From Luteimonas wenzhouensis (lineage in GTDB: Bacteria; Pseudomonadota; Gammaproteobacteria; Xanthomonadales; Xanthomonadaceae), in NCBI RefSeq assembly GCF_007859305.1, contig NZ_VOHE01000002.1, positions 372,001 through 436,000 on the forward strand: a DNA stretch of 64,000 bases, read 5' to 3'. Positions 10,207 to 22,743 of the stretch are shown one piece after another; the stretch's first letter is position 1, and each line of letters starts with the position of its first letter. The notes under the pieces were generated by a model. The model was not told where the DNA came from. It was given only the letters and a program-made list of their open reading frames with translations, and searched no databases. Made by a program: the position numbers and the translations under genes.

Positions 10207-10911
10207 ATGATCGAGTTCGGACACCTCACCCACGTCGGCCTGCGGCGCGAGCTGAACGAGGACACCTATTACGGGGACAGCGAGCTGGGCCTCTGGCTTG
10301 TGGCCGACGGCATGGGCGGCCACGAGTACGGCGAAGTCGCCAGCGCGCTGGCGCGCGAGACGATCGTGCGCGAGATCCGGCAGGGCACCCCGCTGCCCGA
10401 CGCCATCCGGATCGCCGACGAGGAGATCATCCGCGCCTCGCGCCAGCGCAACGATGCACTGCCCATGGGCACCACGGTGGTGGCCGCGCGCGTGCTCGGC
10501 CGCCGCTTCGAGGTGGCCTGGGTCGGCGACAGCCGCGCCTACCTGTGGCGCGACGGCAAGCTCGCCCAACTCTCGCACGACCACAGCTACGTGCAGGAAC
10601 TCATCGCCCAGGGCGCGATCAGCCTCGACCAGGCGCGCAGCCACCCGCACCGCAACGTGGTCACCCAGGCCCTGGGGGTCACCGAGCCCAACGCGCTGAA
10701 CGTGGAGACGCTTTCGGGCGACCTCGTGCCCGGCTCGCAGCTGCTGCTGTGCAGCGACGGGCTCACCGAGGAGGTGGACGACGAGGCGATTTCGCGGGTG
10801 CTCTCGCACATGGAGTGCAGCGCCCAGGAATGCGTGGACGGGCTGGTCGCGGCCGCGCTCGACGGCGGCGGCTCGGACAACGTCACCGTGGTGCTGGTGC
10901 GCAGCCACTGA
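10207..10911 (+). CDS. PP2C-family serine/threonine protein phosphatase
   Basis: 234-aa stand-alone PPM/PP2C phosphatase (Stp/PrpC type) that removes phosphate from Ser/Thr with two bound Mn or Mg ions. Metal-binding motifs are in order: LNED near residue 18, VADGMGGHEYGE near 36, GTTVVAA near 88, WVGDSRAY near 103, CSDGLTEEV near 183 and GGSDNVTVV near 224. There is no membrane or extra domain. Usually such enzymes pair with Hanks-type kinases or type VI secretion; no kinase gene is nearby, so its partner is elsewhere. 166 bp of non-coding sequence precede it. Confidence 0.93.
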   Translation: MIEFGHLTHVGLRRELNEDTYYGDSELGLWLVADGMGGHEYGEVASALARETIVREIRQGTPLPDAIRIADEEIIRASRQRNDALPMGTTVVAARVLGRRFEVAWVGDSRAYLWRDGKLAQLSHDHSYVQELIAQGAISLDQARSHPHRNVVTQALGVTEPNALNVETLSGDLVPGSQLLLCSDGLTEEVDDEAISRVLSHMECSAQECVDGLVAAALDGGGSDNVTVVLVRSH

Positions 10912-10949
10912 GCCGCGTCCACGACGGCGGCCCGGTCACGGCCGCGCGC

Positions 10950-11684
10950 TCAGCTGCCGGCGGCGACCGCCTCCGCGATCTCGTCGACCGCGTCCCAAAG
11001 GCTGTGCCCGGCGCGCTTGCGGATCGCCTCCAGCCGCGCCCGGTGCAGGGCCAGGTCCTCGTCCGGCACCACCAGGGCCGGGCGCGGGCCGGTCGCGGCC
11101 GCCGGCACCACTACCCGCCCGCGTCCGGTCGCAGGCGCCTCGGGCGCGGTGAACCCGATCTCGCTCTGGCCCGACGTCAGCGCCAGCCAGACCTCGGCCA
11201 GCAGCTGGGCGTCGAGCAGCGCGCCGTGCAGCTGCCGGTGCGAGTTGTCCACGCCCAGGCGCCGGCACAGTGCGTCGAGCGAGTTGCGCTGCCCGGGATA
11301 GCGCTGGCGGGCCAGTTCCAGCGAGTCGGTGACCCGGACCCGGTCGCGCAGCCGCCCCAGGCGGCCGCCGAGGCGTTCGAGTTCGTACTCGAGGAAGCCC
11401 ATGTCGAAGGCGGCGTTGTGGATCACCAGTTCGGCGCCGTCGACGAACTCGATGAACTCGTCCGCGATCTCGGCGAACCTGGGCTTGTCGGCCAGGAACT
11501 CCAGGGTCAGCCCGGTGACTTCCTGCGCGCCGGCCTCGAACTCGCGCTCGGGATTGATGTAACGGTGGAAGGTGCGCCCCGTCGGGCGGCGCTCGACGAG
11601 CTCGACGCAACCGATCTCGACGATGCGGTTGTCCTTGCGCCATTCCAGGCCGGTGGTTTCGGTGTCGAGGACGATGTGGCGCAT
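10950..11684 (-). CDS. dnaQ: DNA polymerase III epsilon subunit (3'-5' proofreading exonuclease)
   Basis: 244-aa DEDDh exonuclease. Catalytic residues are D7 and E9 in LDTETTG, D94 in HNAAFDMGF, H153 and D158 in HGALLDAQ, with the same H-to-D spacing as E. coli. The C-terminal tail (residues 180-244) is where the alpha subunit binds. It lies 70 bp downstream of rnhA on the same strand, the classic rnhA/dnaQ neighbourhood, though in E. coli the two genes are divergent and here they are co-directional. Confidence 0.96.
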   Translation of the reverse strand: MRHIVLDTETTGLEWRKDNRIVEIGCVELVERRPTGRTFHRYINPEREFEAGAQEVTGLTLEFLADKPRFAEIADEFIEFVDGAELVIHNAAFDMGFLEYELERLGGRLGRLRDRVRVTDSLELARQRYPGQRNSLDALCRRLGVDNSHRQLHGALLDAQLLAEVWLALTSGQSEIGFTAPEAPATGRGRVVVPAAATGPRPALVVPDEDLALHRARLEAIRKRAGHSLWDAVDEIAEAVAAGS

Positions 11685-11754
11685 GGGGTCGGTCGGTGGG
11701 GCTTGGTCGGTGCGGAACGGGGAAAAGGGGGAAAGGGGAACGGGGGGGCGGGCG

Positions 11755-12201
11755 CTAGGCGATGGCGGCGCGCTGGCGCATGGCCGCCTCGCGCGCCAGC
11801 GCGTCCACGCGTTCGTTGTCGGGGTCGCCGCTGTGGCCCTTCACCCAGCGCCAGTCGATCGTGTGCCGGCCGCAGGCCTGGTGCAGGCGTTCCCACAGGT
11901 CGCGGTTCTTCACCGGATCGCCGCCAGCGGTCTTCCACCCCTTGCGCACCCAGTTCGGCAGCCACAGGGTGATGCCCTGGCGCACGTACTGCGAGTCGGT
12001 GTGCAGGACCACGTCGCACGGCCGGGTGAGCGTTTCCAGGGCGACGATCGCCGCCATCAGCTCCATGCGGTTGTTGGTGGTGGCCGGTTCGCCGCCGACC
12101 AGCTCGCGTTCCCGGTCGCCGTAGCGCAGCAGCGCCGCCCAGCCGCCGGGACCCGGATTGCCGAGGCAGGCCCCGTCGGTATGGATCACCACTTCGCTCA
12201 T
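11755..12201 (-). CDS. rnhA: Ribonuclease HI
   Basis: 148-aa RNase HI that degrades the RNA strand of RNA-DNA hybrids (R-loops, primers). All active-site residues are in place, each one lower than in E. coli: D9 (HTDGACLG), E47 (NRMELMA), D69 (HTDSQYV), H123 (KGHSG) and D133 (NERVDALA). The basic handle region [11 protein letters not shown] is present. Its ATG overlaps the TGA of the upstream methyltransferase-like gene (ATGA), indicating translational coupling. Confidence 0.97.
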   Translation of the reverse strand: MSEVVIHTDGACLGNPGPGGWAALLRYGDRERELVGGEPATTNNRMELMAAIVALETLTRPCDVVLHTDSQYVRQGITLWLPNWVRKGWKTAGGDPVKNRDLWERLHQACGRHTIDWRWVKGHSGDPDNERVDALAREAAMRQRAAIA

Positions 12202-12869
12202 GCTGCTGCCCCCTTGGCCATCGACACCACCCGGCGCGCGCGCACCGGGGTCAGGGGGATCGCCCGCTTCTCCGCGCGCAGCAGATAGGCCGCGCGCAGC
12301 CCGGGGCCCTGCTGCGGCAGCGGCGAGGGCTGCAGCGACCAGGCCGGACCCAGGCCCTGCGAGACCGGCTCGGGCACCAGCCCGGCCTCGCGCAGCCGCC
12401 GCCGCCAGGACAGGGGCTCGGAGGCGCTGAAACCGCTGCCGCGCCACCGCCAGCGGAAGGGCGCGAGCGGGTTGAGCACCAGCAGCGACAGCCGGCCGCC
12501 GTTCACCAGCAGCCGCGCGGCCTCCTCGAGCAGCGGCGTCCCGCATTCGCCGGCGGGCCGCGCCACGTGCTGCAGGACCACCGAGCCGAACGACTCGCTG
12601 GGCAGGGGCAACGGCAGGCCGCAGGCGACCGGCCCCGACCAGCGGCCCTCGCCGGCCGGATGCAGGTACAGGCCCCGGCCGGCGCCCTCGGGCAGCGCGC
12701 GCGGCAGCGGTCCGAGCCAGAGCCAGGGCAGCCCCGGGCGATCGCCCAGGGCGTGCAGCACCACGTCCTCCTCGCTGCCGAGGATGGCCTGCCCCGCCTC
12801 GGAGCCGAACCAGTCGTGGACGTGGGGGCCGGTTTGACGGGCCGGGAGCGGAACGGGCATGGTCGCCAT
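12198..12869 (-). CDS. YafS-like SAM methyltransferase-fold protein
   Basis: 223-aa protein with a class I methyltransferase outline: a C-terminal half containing [14 protein letters not shown] (motif IV-like) and [15 protein letters not shown] (motif V-like). The glycine-rich SAM loop is poor (around PWLWLGPLP), so activity is uncertain. E. coli has the methyltransferase gene yafS between gloB and rnhA, and the same neighbours flank this gene. It overlaps rnhA by 4 bases and its start is 31 bp from the divergent gloB. The start could also be the ATG at 12860. Confidence 0.75.
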   Translation of the reverse strand: MATMPVPLPARQTGPHVHDWFGSEAGQAILGSEEDVVLHALGDRPGLPWLWLGPLPRALPEGAGRGLYLHPAGEGRWSGPVACGLPLPLPSESFGSVVLQHVARPAGECGTPLLEEAARLLVNGGRLSLLVLNPLAPFRWRWRGSGFSASEPLSWRRRLREAGLVPEPVSQGLGPAWSLQPSPLPQQGPGLRAAYLLRAEKRAIPLTPVRARRVVSMAKGAAA

Positions 12870-12900
12870 TCTATAGGCTCCCGGGAGGCCACCCCCGCCG

Positions 12901-13668
12901 ATGCAGCCGAGGCCGATCCCCGCGCTCGCGGACAACTACATCTGGATGCTCGCCGATCCCTCCGGGGACTGGCTGCTGGTGGACCCGGGCGAGGCCGACG
13001 CGGTCCTAGCCACCGCGGGCGGGCGGCCGCCGCCGCGGGCGATCCTGCTTACCCACCACCACCACGACCACGTCGGCGGGGTGTCCGCCCTGCTCCGGCG
13101 CTGGCCCGGCGTCCCCGTGCACGGGCCGGCGGATCCGCGGCTGGCCGGGGTCGTGCAGCATCCGGTCGGCGACGGGGACGTGGTCGCCGCCGGCCCCTGG
13201 CGGTTCGACGTGCTGGCCGTGCCGGGGCATACCGTGAGCCACATCGCATTCCACGGCCATGGCCTCCTGTTCTGCGGCGATACCCTGTTCAGCCTTGGCT
13301 GTGGCCGACTGTTCGAAGGTTCGCCCGGCGACATGCTGGGTTCCCTCGACCGGCTGTCCGCCCTGCCCGACGCGACCCTGGTTTGCTGCGGGCACGAGTA
13401 CACGCTGGCCAACGCCGCCTTCGCGCGCGTGGTCGATCCCGACAACGCGGCGCTGCAGCGCCGCCACGAAGAGGCCGCCACCATGCGAGCACAAGGAGTC
13501 CCCACCCTGCCTTCCACCCTGGGCCAGGAGCGCGACTGCAACCCGTTCCTGCGCATCGACGCGCCCGCCGTGCGCGCGGCGCTGGCGGCGCGCCGCCCGG
13601 CCGCGGCCTCGGACCGGGTCGAGGCCTTCGCCGAACTGCGGCGCTGGAAAGACGGATTCGGCGCGTGA
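12901..13668 (+). CDS. gloB: Hydroxyacylglutathione hydrolase (glyoxalase II)
   Basis: 255-aa metallo-beta-lactamase fold enzyme that hydrolyses S-lactoylglutathione to lactate and glutathione in methylglyoxal detoxification. The binuclear metal motif THHHHDH is at residues 51-57, with further ligands in VPGHTVSH, FCGDTLF and CCGHEYT. The C-terminal substrate-binding helices with the conserved ERDCNPFLR stretch are present. It is divergent from the YafS-like gene, and its stop codon overlaps the GTG start of the next gene. Confidence 0.96.
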   Translation: MQPRPIPALADNYIWMLADPSGDWLLVDPGEADAVLATAGGRPPPRAILLTHHHHDHVGGVSALLRRWPGVPVHGPADPRLAGVVQHPVGDGDVVAAGPWRFDVLAVPGHTVSHIAFHGHGLLFCGDTLFSLGCGRLFEGSPGDMLGSLDRLSALPDATLVCCGHEYTLANAAFARVVDPDNAALQRRHEEAATMRAQGVPTLPSTLGQERDCNPFLRIDAPAVRAALAARRPAAASDRVEAFAELRRWKDGFGA

Positions 13669-14918
13669 GCGCGCGCACCGCCGCGGCCATGCTGCTCCTG
13701 CTGGGCAGCCTGGCCGCCCCGTGCCGCGCGGATGGACCGGACGACGCCGCGGCCACCGCGGCGCCGGAGGACGCCAGGGCCGACCCCGCGCCGGACGGGG
13801 CCGCGTCCGCGCTCCCGCCCGGGACCCGCAGCGGCCTGGACATCTATCGCGACTTCCGCGCAGGCCTGGCCGAACCGGTCTGCACGCCCGACGCCAGCGC
13901 CCGCTGGCGCGCCCATTTCGCCGACGCGCCGCAGCGCCTGGCCGAACCGGCCAGCGACGTCCTGCCGCTGTTCGGGTTCGTGGTCGAGCGCCTGCGCGAG
14001 GCGCACCTGCCCACCGAGTTCGCGCTGATCCCGTTCGTCGAGAGCGGCTTCCGCCCCGGTGCGCGCTCGCGCCAGGGCCCGGCAGGCCTGTGGCAGTTCA
14101 TCGCCCTGACCGCACGCAACCACAAGGTGCCGGTGCAGGCCGGCTACGACGGCCGGCTCTCGCCGGTGGACTCCACCGAAGCCGCGGTGCGCTACCTCAA
14201 GACCCTGCACGGGATGTTCGCCGGCGACTGGCGGCTGGCCGCGATGGCCTACAACGCCGGGGAGTACCGCCTGCTGGGCGCCCTGCGCCGGGCCGGCCAG
14301 CAGCCGGCCAATGCCGACCCGCACAGCCTGCCGATGCCGGCGACCACCCACGCCTACGTGCGCAAGCTGCACGCGCTGGCCTGTCTGCTTGAGGAGGCCG
14401 AAGACCGGGAGGCATGGCTGCAGGCGCTCGACCGCCCGGTGCCGGTGCTGACCGCGGCCGAGGTGCCGCCCAGCATCCGCAGCCTCGACGCGCTGGCCAG
14501 CCGCCACGGCGCCGACGCCACGCGGCTGCGACGCCTGAACCCGGTGTTCGCCGATGGCCGCCTCGCACGCCCCGGCGGGCCGGTGCGGGTGCTGCTGCCG
14601 GCCGGACCGGCCGCCAGCCTGCTCGCCGCGCACCCGCCGACCCGGCCCGGCGGGCCGCCCTCGGCCCGCAGCCTGGTGGTCGACGACATTTCCGATGCGA
14701 TGGCCGACGCGTCGGCCCTGGTCGCGACCGGGCCACGCAGCCACATCGTCGTCCGCGGCGATTCGCCGTGGAGCATCGCCCGCCGCTACGGGGTCCGCCT
14801 GGACGAACTGCTCGAACGCAACGGCCTCGACGCACGCGCGGTCCTGCGCCCGGGAATGGTCCTGGCGATCGATGCGGGCGGCCCCGGGGCCGGGACCGCG
14901 ACGGGCATGGCAGAATAG
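13665..14918 (+). CDS. MltD-like membrane-bound lytic murein transglycosylase with LysM domain
   Basis: 417-aa periplasmic or envelope enzyme that cleaves the MurNAc-GlcNAc bond of peptidoglycan. A signal peptide spans residues 1-24. The SLT domain follows, with catalytic glutamate E126 in IPFVESGF, then GPAGLWQF and AMAYNAGEY. One LysM domain lies at the C-terminus ([18 protein letters not shown]). The cysteine near residue 21 (APCRAD) is not a clear lipobox. The start is GTG, overlapping the gloB TGA as GTGA, so it is coupled to gloB. MltD of E. coli has two or more LysM repeats and this one has one. Confidence 0.88.
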   Translation: MSARTAAAMLLLLGSLAAPCRADGPDDAAATAAPEDARADPAPDGAASALPPGTRSGLDIYRDFRAGLAEPVCTPDASARWRAHFADAPQRLAEPASDVLPLFGFVVERLREAHLPTEFALIPFVESGFRPGARSRQGPAGLWQFIALTARNHKVPVQAGYDGRLSPVDSTEAAVRYLKTLHGMFAGDWRLAAMAYNAGEYRLLGALRRAGQQPANADPHSLPMPATTHAYVRKLHALACLLEEAEDREAWLQALDRPVPVLTAAEVPPSIRSLDALASRHGADATRLRRLNPVFADGRLARPGGPVRVLLPAGPAASLLAAHPPTRPGGPPSARSLVVDDISDAMADASALVATGPRSHIVVRGDSPWSIARRYGVRLDELLERNGLDARAVLRPGMVLAIDAGGPGAGTATGMAE

Positions 14919-14944
14919 CGCCCGGTCCATACCACGAGTCGTCC

Positions 14945-15739
14945 ATGGGTTTCCTGCAGGGCAAGCGTGCACTGATCACCGGCATCGCCAGCCAGCGATC
15001 GATCGCCAACGGCATCGCCGAGGCCATGCACCGCGAGGGTGCGGAGCTGGCGTTCACCTACCAGAACGACAAGCTCAAGGGTCGCGTCGAGGAGGTGGCG
15101 GCGAAGCTCGGTGGCGGTCCGTCGTATCCGCTCGACGTCACCGACGACGCCCAGATCGCGGCGCTGTTCGAGCAGCTCGGCAAGCACTGGAGCGACGGCT
15201 TCGACATCCTGGTGCACGCGATCGCCTACGCCCCGCGCGAGGCCATCGCCGGGGAGTTCCTCGACGGTCTGACCCGCGAGAGCTTCGCCATGGCCAACGA
15301 CATTTCGGCGTACTCGCTTTCGGCCCTGGCCAAGGGTGCGCGGCCGCTGATGCAGGGCCGCAAGGGCGCGATCCTGACCCTGAGCTACCTCGGCGCGGTG
15401 CGCTCGCTGCCCAGCTACAACGTGATGGGCGTGGCCAAGGCCGCGCTCGAGGCCAGCGTGCGCTACCTGGCGCTGAACCTCGGCCCCGAGGGCATCCGGG
15501 TCAACGCGATCTCGGCCGGCCCGATCAAGACCCTGGCCGCGGCCGGCATCGGCGGGTTCCGCAAGATCCTCGGCCACGTCGAGGCCAACGCCCCGATCCG
15601 CCGCACCGTCACCATCGAGGACGTGGGCAACGCCGCCGCGTTCCTGTGCTCGGACCTGGCCTTGGGCATCACCGGCGAGGTCACCTATGTCGATGGCGGC
15701 TACAACATCATCGGCATGGCGGGGATCGACGGGGACTAG
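14945..15739 (+). CDS. fabI: Enoyl-[acyl-carrier-protein] reductase (NADH)
   Basis: 264-aa short-chain dehydrogenase-type enzyme that performs the last reduction of fatty-acid elongation and is the target of triclosan. Catalytic residues are Y148 (SYLGA), Y158 and K165 in SYNVMGVAK, equivalent to E. coli Y146/Y156/K163. The NADH-binding motif [11 protein letters not shown] is at residues 13-23. It begins 26 bp after the transglycosylase and is followed by a strong bidirectional terminator. Many xanthomonads rely on FabV; whether this genome also has FabV cannot be seen here. Confidence 0.96.
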   Translation: MGFLQGKRALITGIASQRSIANGIAEAMHREGAELAFTYQNDKLKGRVEEVAAKLGGGPSYPLDVTDDAQIAALFEQLGKHWSDGFDILVHAIAYAPREAIAGEFLDGLTRESFAMANDISAYSLSALAKGARPLMQGRKGAILTLSYLGAVRSLPSYNVMGVAKAALEASVRYLALNLGPEGIRVNAISAGPIKTLAAAGIGGFRKILGHVEANAPIRRTVTIEDVGNAAAFLCSDLALGITGEVTYVDGGYNIIGMAGIDGD

Positions 15740-15760
15740 GCCGATGGCCCACGGCCCACA

Positions 15761-15796
15761 CACGAAGAAGCCCGGCTCGCGCCGGGCTTTTTCGTG
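15761..15796. terminator. Bidirectional terminator between fabI and ppiD
   Basis: A 9-bp perfect stem (AAGCCCGGC with GCCGGGCTT) around a TCGC loop, extended by an outer CACGAA/TTCGTG pairing, with T-runs on both strands. It sits between two convergent genes and should end both transcripts. Confidence 0.9.
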
Positions 15797-15822
15797 GCTG
15801 GGCCGGGCGCGGACGGCCGCCG

Positions 15823-17799
15823 CTAGAGCTGCGCCTCCGACACCGTGATCCGCATCTGCCGGCGCAGTTCGCGCAGCAGGGTGTCTGCATCCTCGCGCCC
15901 GAGCAGGCCGGCCATCTGCTGGCGGAACATCTGGCGTTCGGCCTCCTGGGCCTCTGCGGGGTCGCCGGGCGTCACCTTCTCCACTGCGAACACCACGACC
16001 GCACCGTCCTCCAGCACCACCTTGCCGGTGGAGACCTCGCCCTCCGCGGGCTCGGGCGCCTTGAAATAGGCTTCGGCCGCGGCCGCCGTGGGCACCGGCG
16101 CTCCGCGCGGCATGCCCTTGATGTCCTGCAGCTGCAGCGACCGGGCGTCGGCCACCTCCTGCAGCGTCTTGCCGCCGGCGATCTGCGCGAGCATCGCGTC
16201 GGCCTCCGCCTCCACCGCCTTGCGCGCGCGATCGGCGCGGATCGCGGCCACGATCGCGTCCCGGGCCTCGGCGACGGTGAGCGCGCGCTCGGGCTCGTGG
16301 CTGGTCACGCGGATCACCACGCTGCGGTCCTGGTCGATCTCGATCGGATCGCTGGCGGTCCCGTCCTGGACCAGGCTCTCGGAGAACGCCGCACGCTGGA
16401 CCGCCGGCGTGGCCACCAGCCCTTCGCCCTCGCCGCGCGCGAACGGCCCGGCGGTGTGCACCTCCAGGTTCGCCTGCCGCGCGGCCGACGCCAGCTCGGT
16501 GGGGTTGCGGTAGACCTGGTCGACGAACGCACCGACCAGGTCGCCGAAGGCGCGCTCGCGCTCGGCCTGCACCACCTCGGCCACCAGCGTGTCGCGCACT
16601 TCCTCGAAGGCGGCCTGGTGGCCGCTGCGGACCTCGCGCACGTGCAGCACGTGCCAGCCGAACTCGCTGCGGACCGGATCGCTGATGCTGCCCTCGGCAG
16701 CGGCGAACGCCGCGTCCTCGAACGGCTTGACCATGCTGCCGTCCTGGCGGATCCAGCCCAGGTCGCCGCCATTCTCGGCCGAGCCCGGGTCGCCCGGGTT
16801 GGCCCGGGCCAGGGCGGCGAAATCGGCGCCGGGTTCGCGCGCCTGGGCGGCGATCTGGCGGGCCTTTTCCTCGGCCGCCTGCTGCGCGGCCGCGTCGGCG
16901 CCCGGCTCCACCGGGACCAGGATGTGGGACACGAGCCGCTGCTCGGGCTCGACGAAGCGCGCCTTCTCCTGCTCGTAGCGACGCCGCAGCGTGTCCTCGT
17001 CCGGCTCGGAGATCGGCGGCAGGTCGCTGGCATCGAGCACCACGTATTCGATCGAGACCCGCTCAGGGGCGCGGTACCGGTCGCGGTGGGCGTCGTACCA
17101 GGCCTGGATCTCCTGCGCCTCGACCGCGCCCGTGTCGGGTTCGGGTGCGGGCAGAACCACGAACGAGACGTCGCGCCGCTCGGCCAGCAGGCGCAGCATG
17201 CGCTCGGCCTCGCCATCGGTGGTGAACGCCGAACGCGCCACCTGGCCAGCCAGCAGCGTGGCCTGCAGGTCGTCGCGCACCAGCTGTTCGAACATGCGCG
17301 GCGTGTAGCCCTGCGCCTGCAGGCTGATCAGGTAGCGCTGCTGGTCGAACACGCCGTCCACCTGGAACGCCGGGATCGCGTTGATCGCTTCGCGCACGCG
17401 GCCGTCGCCCACGACCATGCCCTCGCGCTGCGCGGCCAGCTGCAGCACCCTGCGGTCGATCAGGGCCTCGAGCACCTCGCGCTTGGCCTCGGGCGACTCG
17501 AACGCCCGGGCGTCGAACGCCTCGCCCTCGAGTTCGCGCCGGCGCCGGCGCTCGTTCTCGAACGCCTCGCGGAACTCCTCGGCGGTGACCTCGGCGGACT
17601 TCCACACCAGCTTGCGCACCGGCCACAGGTCCGGGGCCGAGCGCCACCACGACGGCTGCACTTCGATCTTCGCCGGCTGGCCGGCGCCGGTCTGGAACAG
17701 GTACTGCTCCATGCCGAAGAAGGCGAACGGAATGCACAGGAGCGCGACGATGACGATCGCGATCCAGCCGGACATCTTTTCTCGCAGGGTCTGCAGCAT
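15823..17799 (-). CDS. ppiD: Periplasmic chaperone / peptidyl-prolyl isomerase PpiD
   Basis: 658-aa inner-membrane-anchored chaperone that assists proteins leaving the Sec translocon. A single N-terminal membrane helix spans residues 10-29, followed by a SurA-N-type chaperone region. A parvulin domain lies in the middle, with SHILVPVEPG, FAALARANPGDPGS, GGDLGWI and EFGWHVLHV. A second, degenerate rotamase-like region follows. The start MLQTLREKMSG matches the family; longer in-frame extension upstream lacks homology. Like E. coli, it lies near hupB and lon, but two tRNA genes intervene here. Confidence 0.93.
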   Translation of the reverse strand: MLQTLREKMSGWIAIVIVALLCIPFAFFGMEQYLFQTGAGQPAKIEVQPSWWRSAPDLWPVRKLVWKSAEVTAEEFREAFENERRRRRELEGEAFDARAFESPEAKREVLEALIDRRVLQLAAQREGMVVGDGRVREAINAIPAFQVDGVFDQQRYLISLQAQGYTPRMFEQLVRDDLQATLLAGQVARSAFTTDGEAERMLRLLAERRDVSFVVLPAPEPDTGAVEAQEIQAWYDAHRDRYRAPERVSIEYVVLDASDLPPISEPDEDTLRRRYEQEKARFVEPEQRLVSHILVPVEPGADAAAQQAAEEKARQIAAQAREPGADFAALARANPGDPGSAENGGDLGWIRQDGSMVKPFEDAAFAAAEGSISDPVRSEFGWHVLHVREVRSGHQAAFEEVRDTLVAEVVQAERERAFGDLVGAFVDQVYRNPTELASAARQANLEVHTAGPFARGEGEGLVATPAVQRAAFSESLVQDGTASDPIEIDQDRSVVIRVTSHEPERALTVAEARDAIVAAIRADRARKAVEAEADAMLAQIAGGKTLQEVADARSLQLQDIKGMPRGAPVPTAAAAEAYFKAPEPAEGEVSTGKVVLEDGAVVVFAVEKVTPGDPAEAQEAERQMFRQQMAGLLGREDADTLLRELRRQMRITVSEAQL

Positions 17800-17925
17800 G
17801 GGCCGACGGGGTCTGGACGTAGCCGCGCAGTTTAACCGTTCACGGCGGCGGACGCGCCGTGCGGCCCCGGCGGCGTGGCGCCCGGGCCGCGCGCGCGGAC
17901 GGCGGCACGCGTCTTTCGCCAGGCG

Positions 17926-17960
17926 CAAACGAACGGACCCCGCATCGCTGCGGGGTCCGT
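17926..17960 (-). terminator. Intrinsic terminator after tRNA-Asp
   Basis: A 12-bp perfect stem (ACGGACCCCGCA/TGCGGGGTCCGT) with a 4-base loop, followed on the minus strand by a T-rich TTCGTTTG run. It lies 11 bp past the end of tRNA-Asp. Confidence 0.85.
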
Positions 17961-17970
17961 CGGGAAAGGA

Positions 17971-18047
17971 TGGCGGAGCGGACGGGACTCGAACCCGCGA
18001 CCTCCGGCGTGACAGGCCAGCATTCTAACCAGCTGAACTACCGCTCC
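17971..18047 (-). tRNA. tRNA-Asp (anticodon GTC)
   Basis: 77-nt cloverleaf including encoded CCA. The acceptor stem pairs GGAGCGG with CCGCTCC with discriminator G; the anticodon loop CTGTCAC gives GTC; the T arm carries GGTTCGAGTCC. Confidence 0.97.
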
Positions 18048-18083
18048 GCGCCTTGAAACCAGTTGTCGGCTCCAGCGTCCCCG

Positions 18084-18158
18084 TGGTGGGTGCTGAGGGT
18101 TTCGAACCCCCGACCCTCTCCGTGTAAAGGAGACGCTCTACCGCTGAGCTAAGCACCC
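18084..18158 (-). tRNA. tRNA-Val (anticodon TAC)
   Basis: 75-nt cloverleaf including encoded CCA. The acceptor GGGTGCT pairs with AGCACCC; the anticodon stem TCTCC/GGAGA encloses loop TTTACAC, giving TAC. It probably shares a transcript with tRNA-Asp, 36 bp downstream. Confidence 0.97.
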
Positions 18159-18184
18159 GATCAGGGAACGAACTCAGGAGCCGC

Positions 18185-18463
18185 TCAGTTTACTGCATCC
18201 TTGAGCGCCTTGCCAGCCTTGAACACCGGATTGTTGGAGGCCGGGATCTGGAGCGGCTCCTTGGTGCGCGGGTTCAGGCCGGTCCGCGCGGCCCGCGCCT
18301 TGACCGAGAAGGAACCGAAGCCGACCAGGTTCACCGAATCGCCGCGCTTGAGGGCCGCGGTGATGGCGTCGATCACCGCGTCGAGCGCGCGGCCCGCGTC
18401 GGCCTTGGACAGCCCCGCCTTGTCGGCGACCTGGTCGATCAATTCACTCTTGTTCACTGGCAT
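18185..18463 (-). CDS. hupB: DNA-binding protein HU-beta
   Basis: 92-aa histone-like nucleoid protein. It has the HU N-terminus [19 protein letters not shown], the core [15 protein letters not shown] and the DNA-binding arm [29 protein letters not shown] without gaps. An in-frame GTG 9 bases upstream is rejected because it overlaps the Shine-Dalgarno GGAGT, which sits 7 bases before this ATG. It follows lon on the same strand, the usual lon-hupB order. A TAAAAT at 18574-18579 (minus) is a possible -10. Confidence 0.96.
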   Translation of the reverse strand: MPVNKSELIDQVADKAGLSKADAGRALDAVIDAITAALKRGDSVNLVGFGSFSVKARAARTGLNPRTKEPLQIPASNNPVFKAGKALKDAVN

Positions 18464-18670
18464 GTTGGACACTCCGTGTGCGGACCGGCGGCCCGCCTTG
18501 TGGGAAACCGGGCGGTCCGCGGAGCTACCGCGACGCCTTCCGGCCTGAGGATGAGAATGCGCGAATCCGCGGCATTTTACGCGCTGGCGCGGTCGAATAC
18601 GACATTGACACGCGCCCGGTCCGCCGGTCCGGCGCCCCGGGCGCGGTTCGTGAGCACGGCGTGAAGCCGG

Positions 18671-21163
<2,493 letters not shown>

Positions 21164-21225
21164 TTGTACTGTTCCAGGCTGCAGGTGGGCCGGGCGCGCC
21201 GCCGGCGGCGCCCTGGTGGGGTCCG

Positions 21226-21254
21226 TTATGGGGCCCGCCGGCGGTCGATGCAAG
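21226..21254 (-). promoter_or_regulatory. Candidate sigma-32 (heat-shock) promoter of lon
   Basis: On the minus strand, CTTGCAT (-35, 21254-21248), a 14-bp spacer and CCCCATAA (-10, 21233-21226). The sigma-32 consensus is CTTGAAA with CCCCATNT at 11-16 bp spacing. The predicted start leaves a leader of about 55 nt before the lon ATG. Confidence 0.75.
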
Positions 21255-21351
21255 CATTCGGGGGCCAACGCAGCATTCCGCCGGCCGGGCGGCGGCCCGG
21301 CCGGCGTTCAGGAGGCATGGCGGGCGGCGCGGGGGCGCCGCGGGGACGTCG

Positions 21352-22638
<1,287 letters not shown>

Positions 22639-22728
22639 GAACGGATCTGTCTTGCTGGTGCGGTCACGGGGCGAGAATAGCACAGCGCCCGGCGCTGCAA
22701 CGGTCGCAGCACCGGCGCACAATTCCCG

Positions 22729-22734
22729 ATTATA
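22729..22734 (-). promoter_or_regulatory. Possible internal -10 element for clpX
   Basis: A perfect TATAAT on the minus strand in the clpP-clpX gap, in a short AT-rich patch (the + strand also reads TATAAT offset by two bases). No good -35 is found 16-18 bp upstream, inside the clpP 3' end. It could give clpX transcription independent of clpP. Confidence 0.45.
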
Positions 22735-22743
22735 ATCAATGCC

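Noticed and set aside
17971..18158. tRNA-Asp/tRNA-Val considered as attachment sites for an integrated element
   Set aside because: No integrase, direct repeat of a tRNA 3' end or composition shift follows. Flanking genes are conserved housekeeping.
18464..18472. GTG codon upstream of hupB as alternative start
   Set aside because: It overlaps the Shine-Dalgarno GGAGT of the ATG, so a ribosome could not use both, and HU proteins start at MPVNKSEL.
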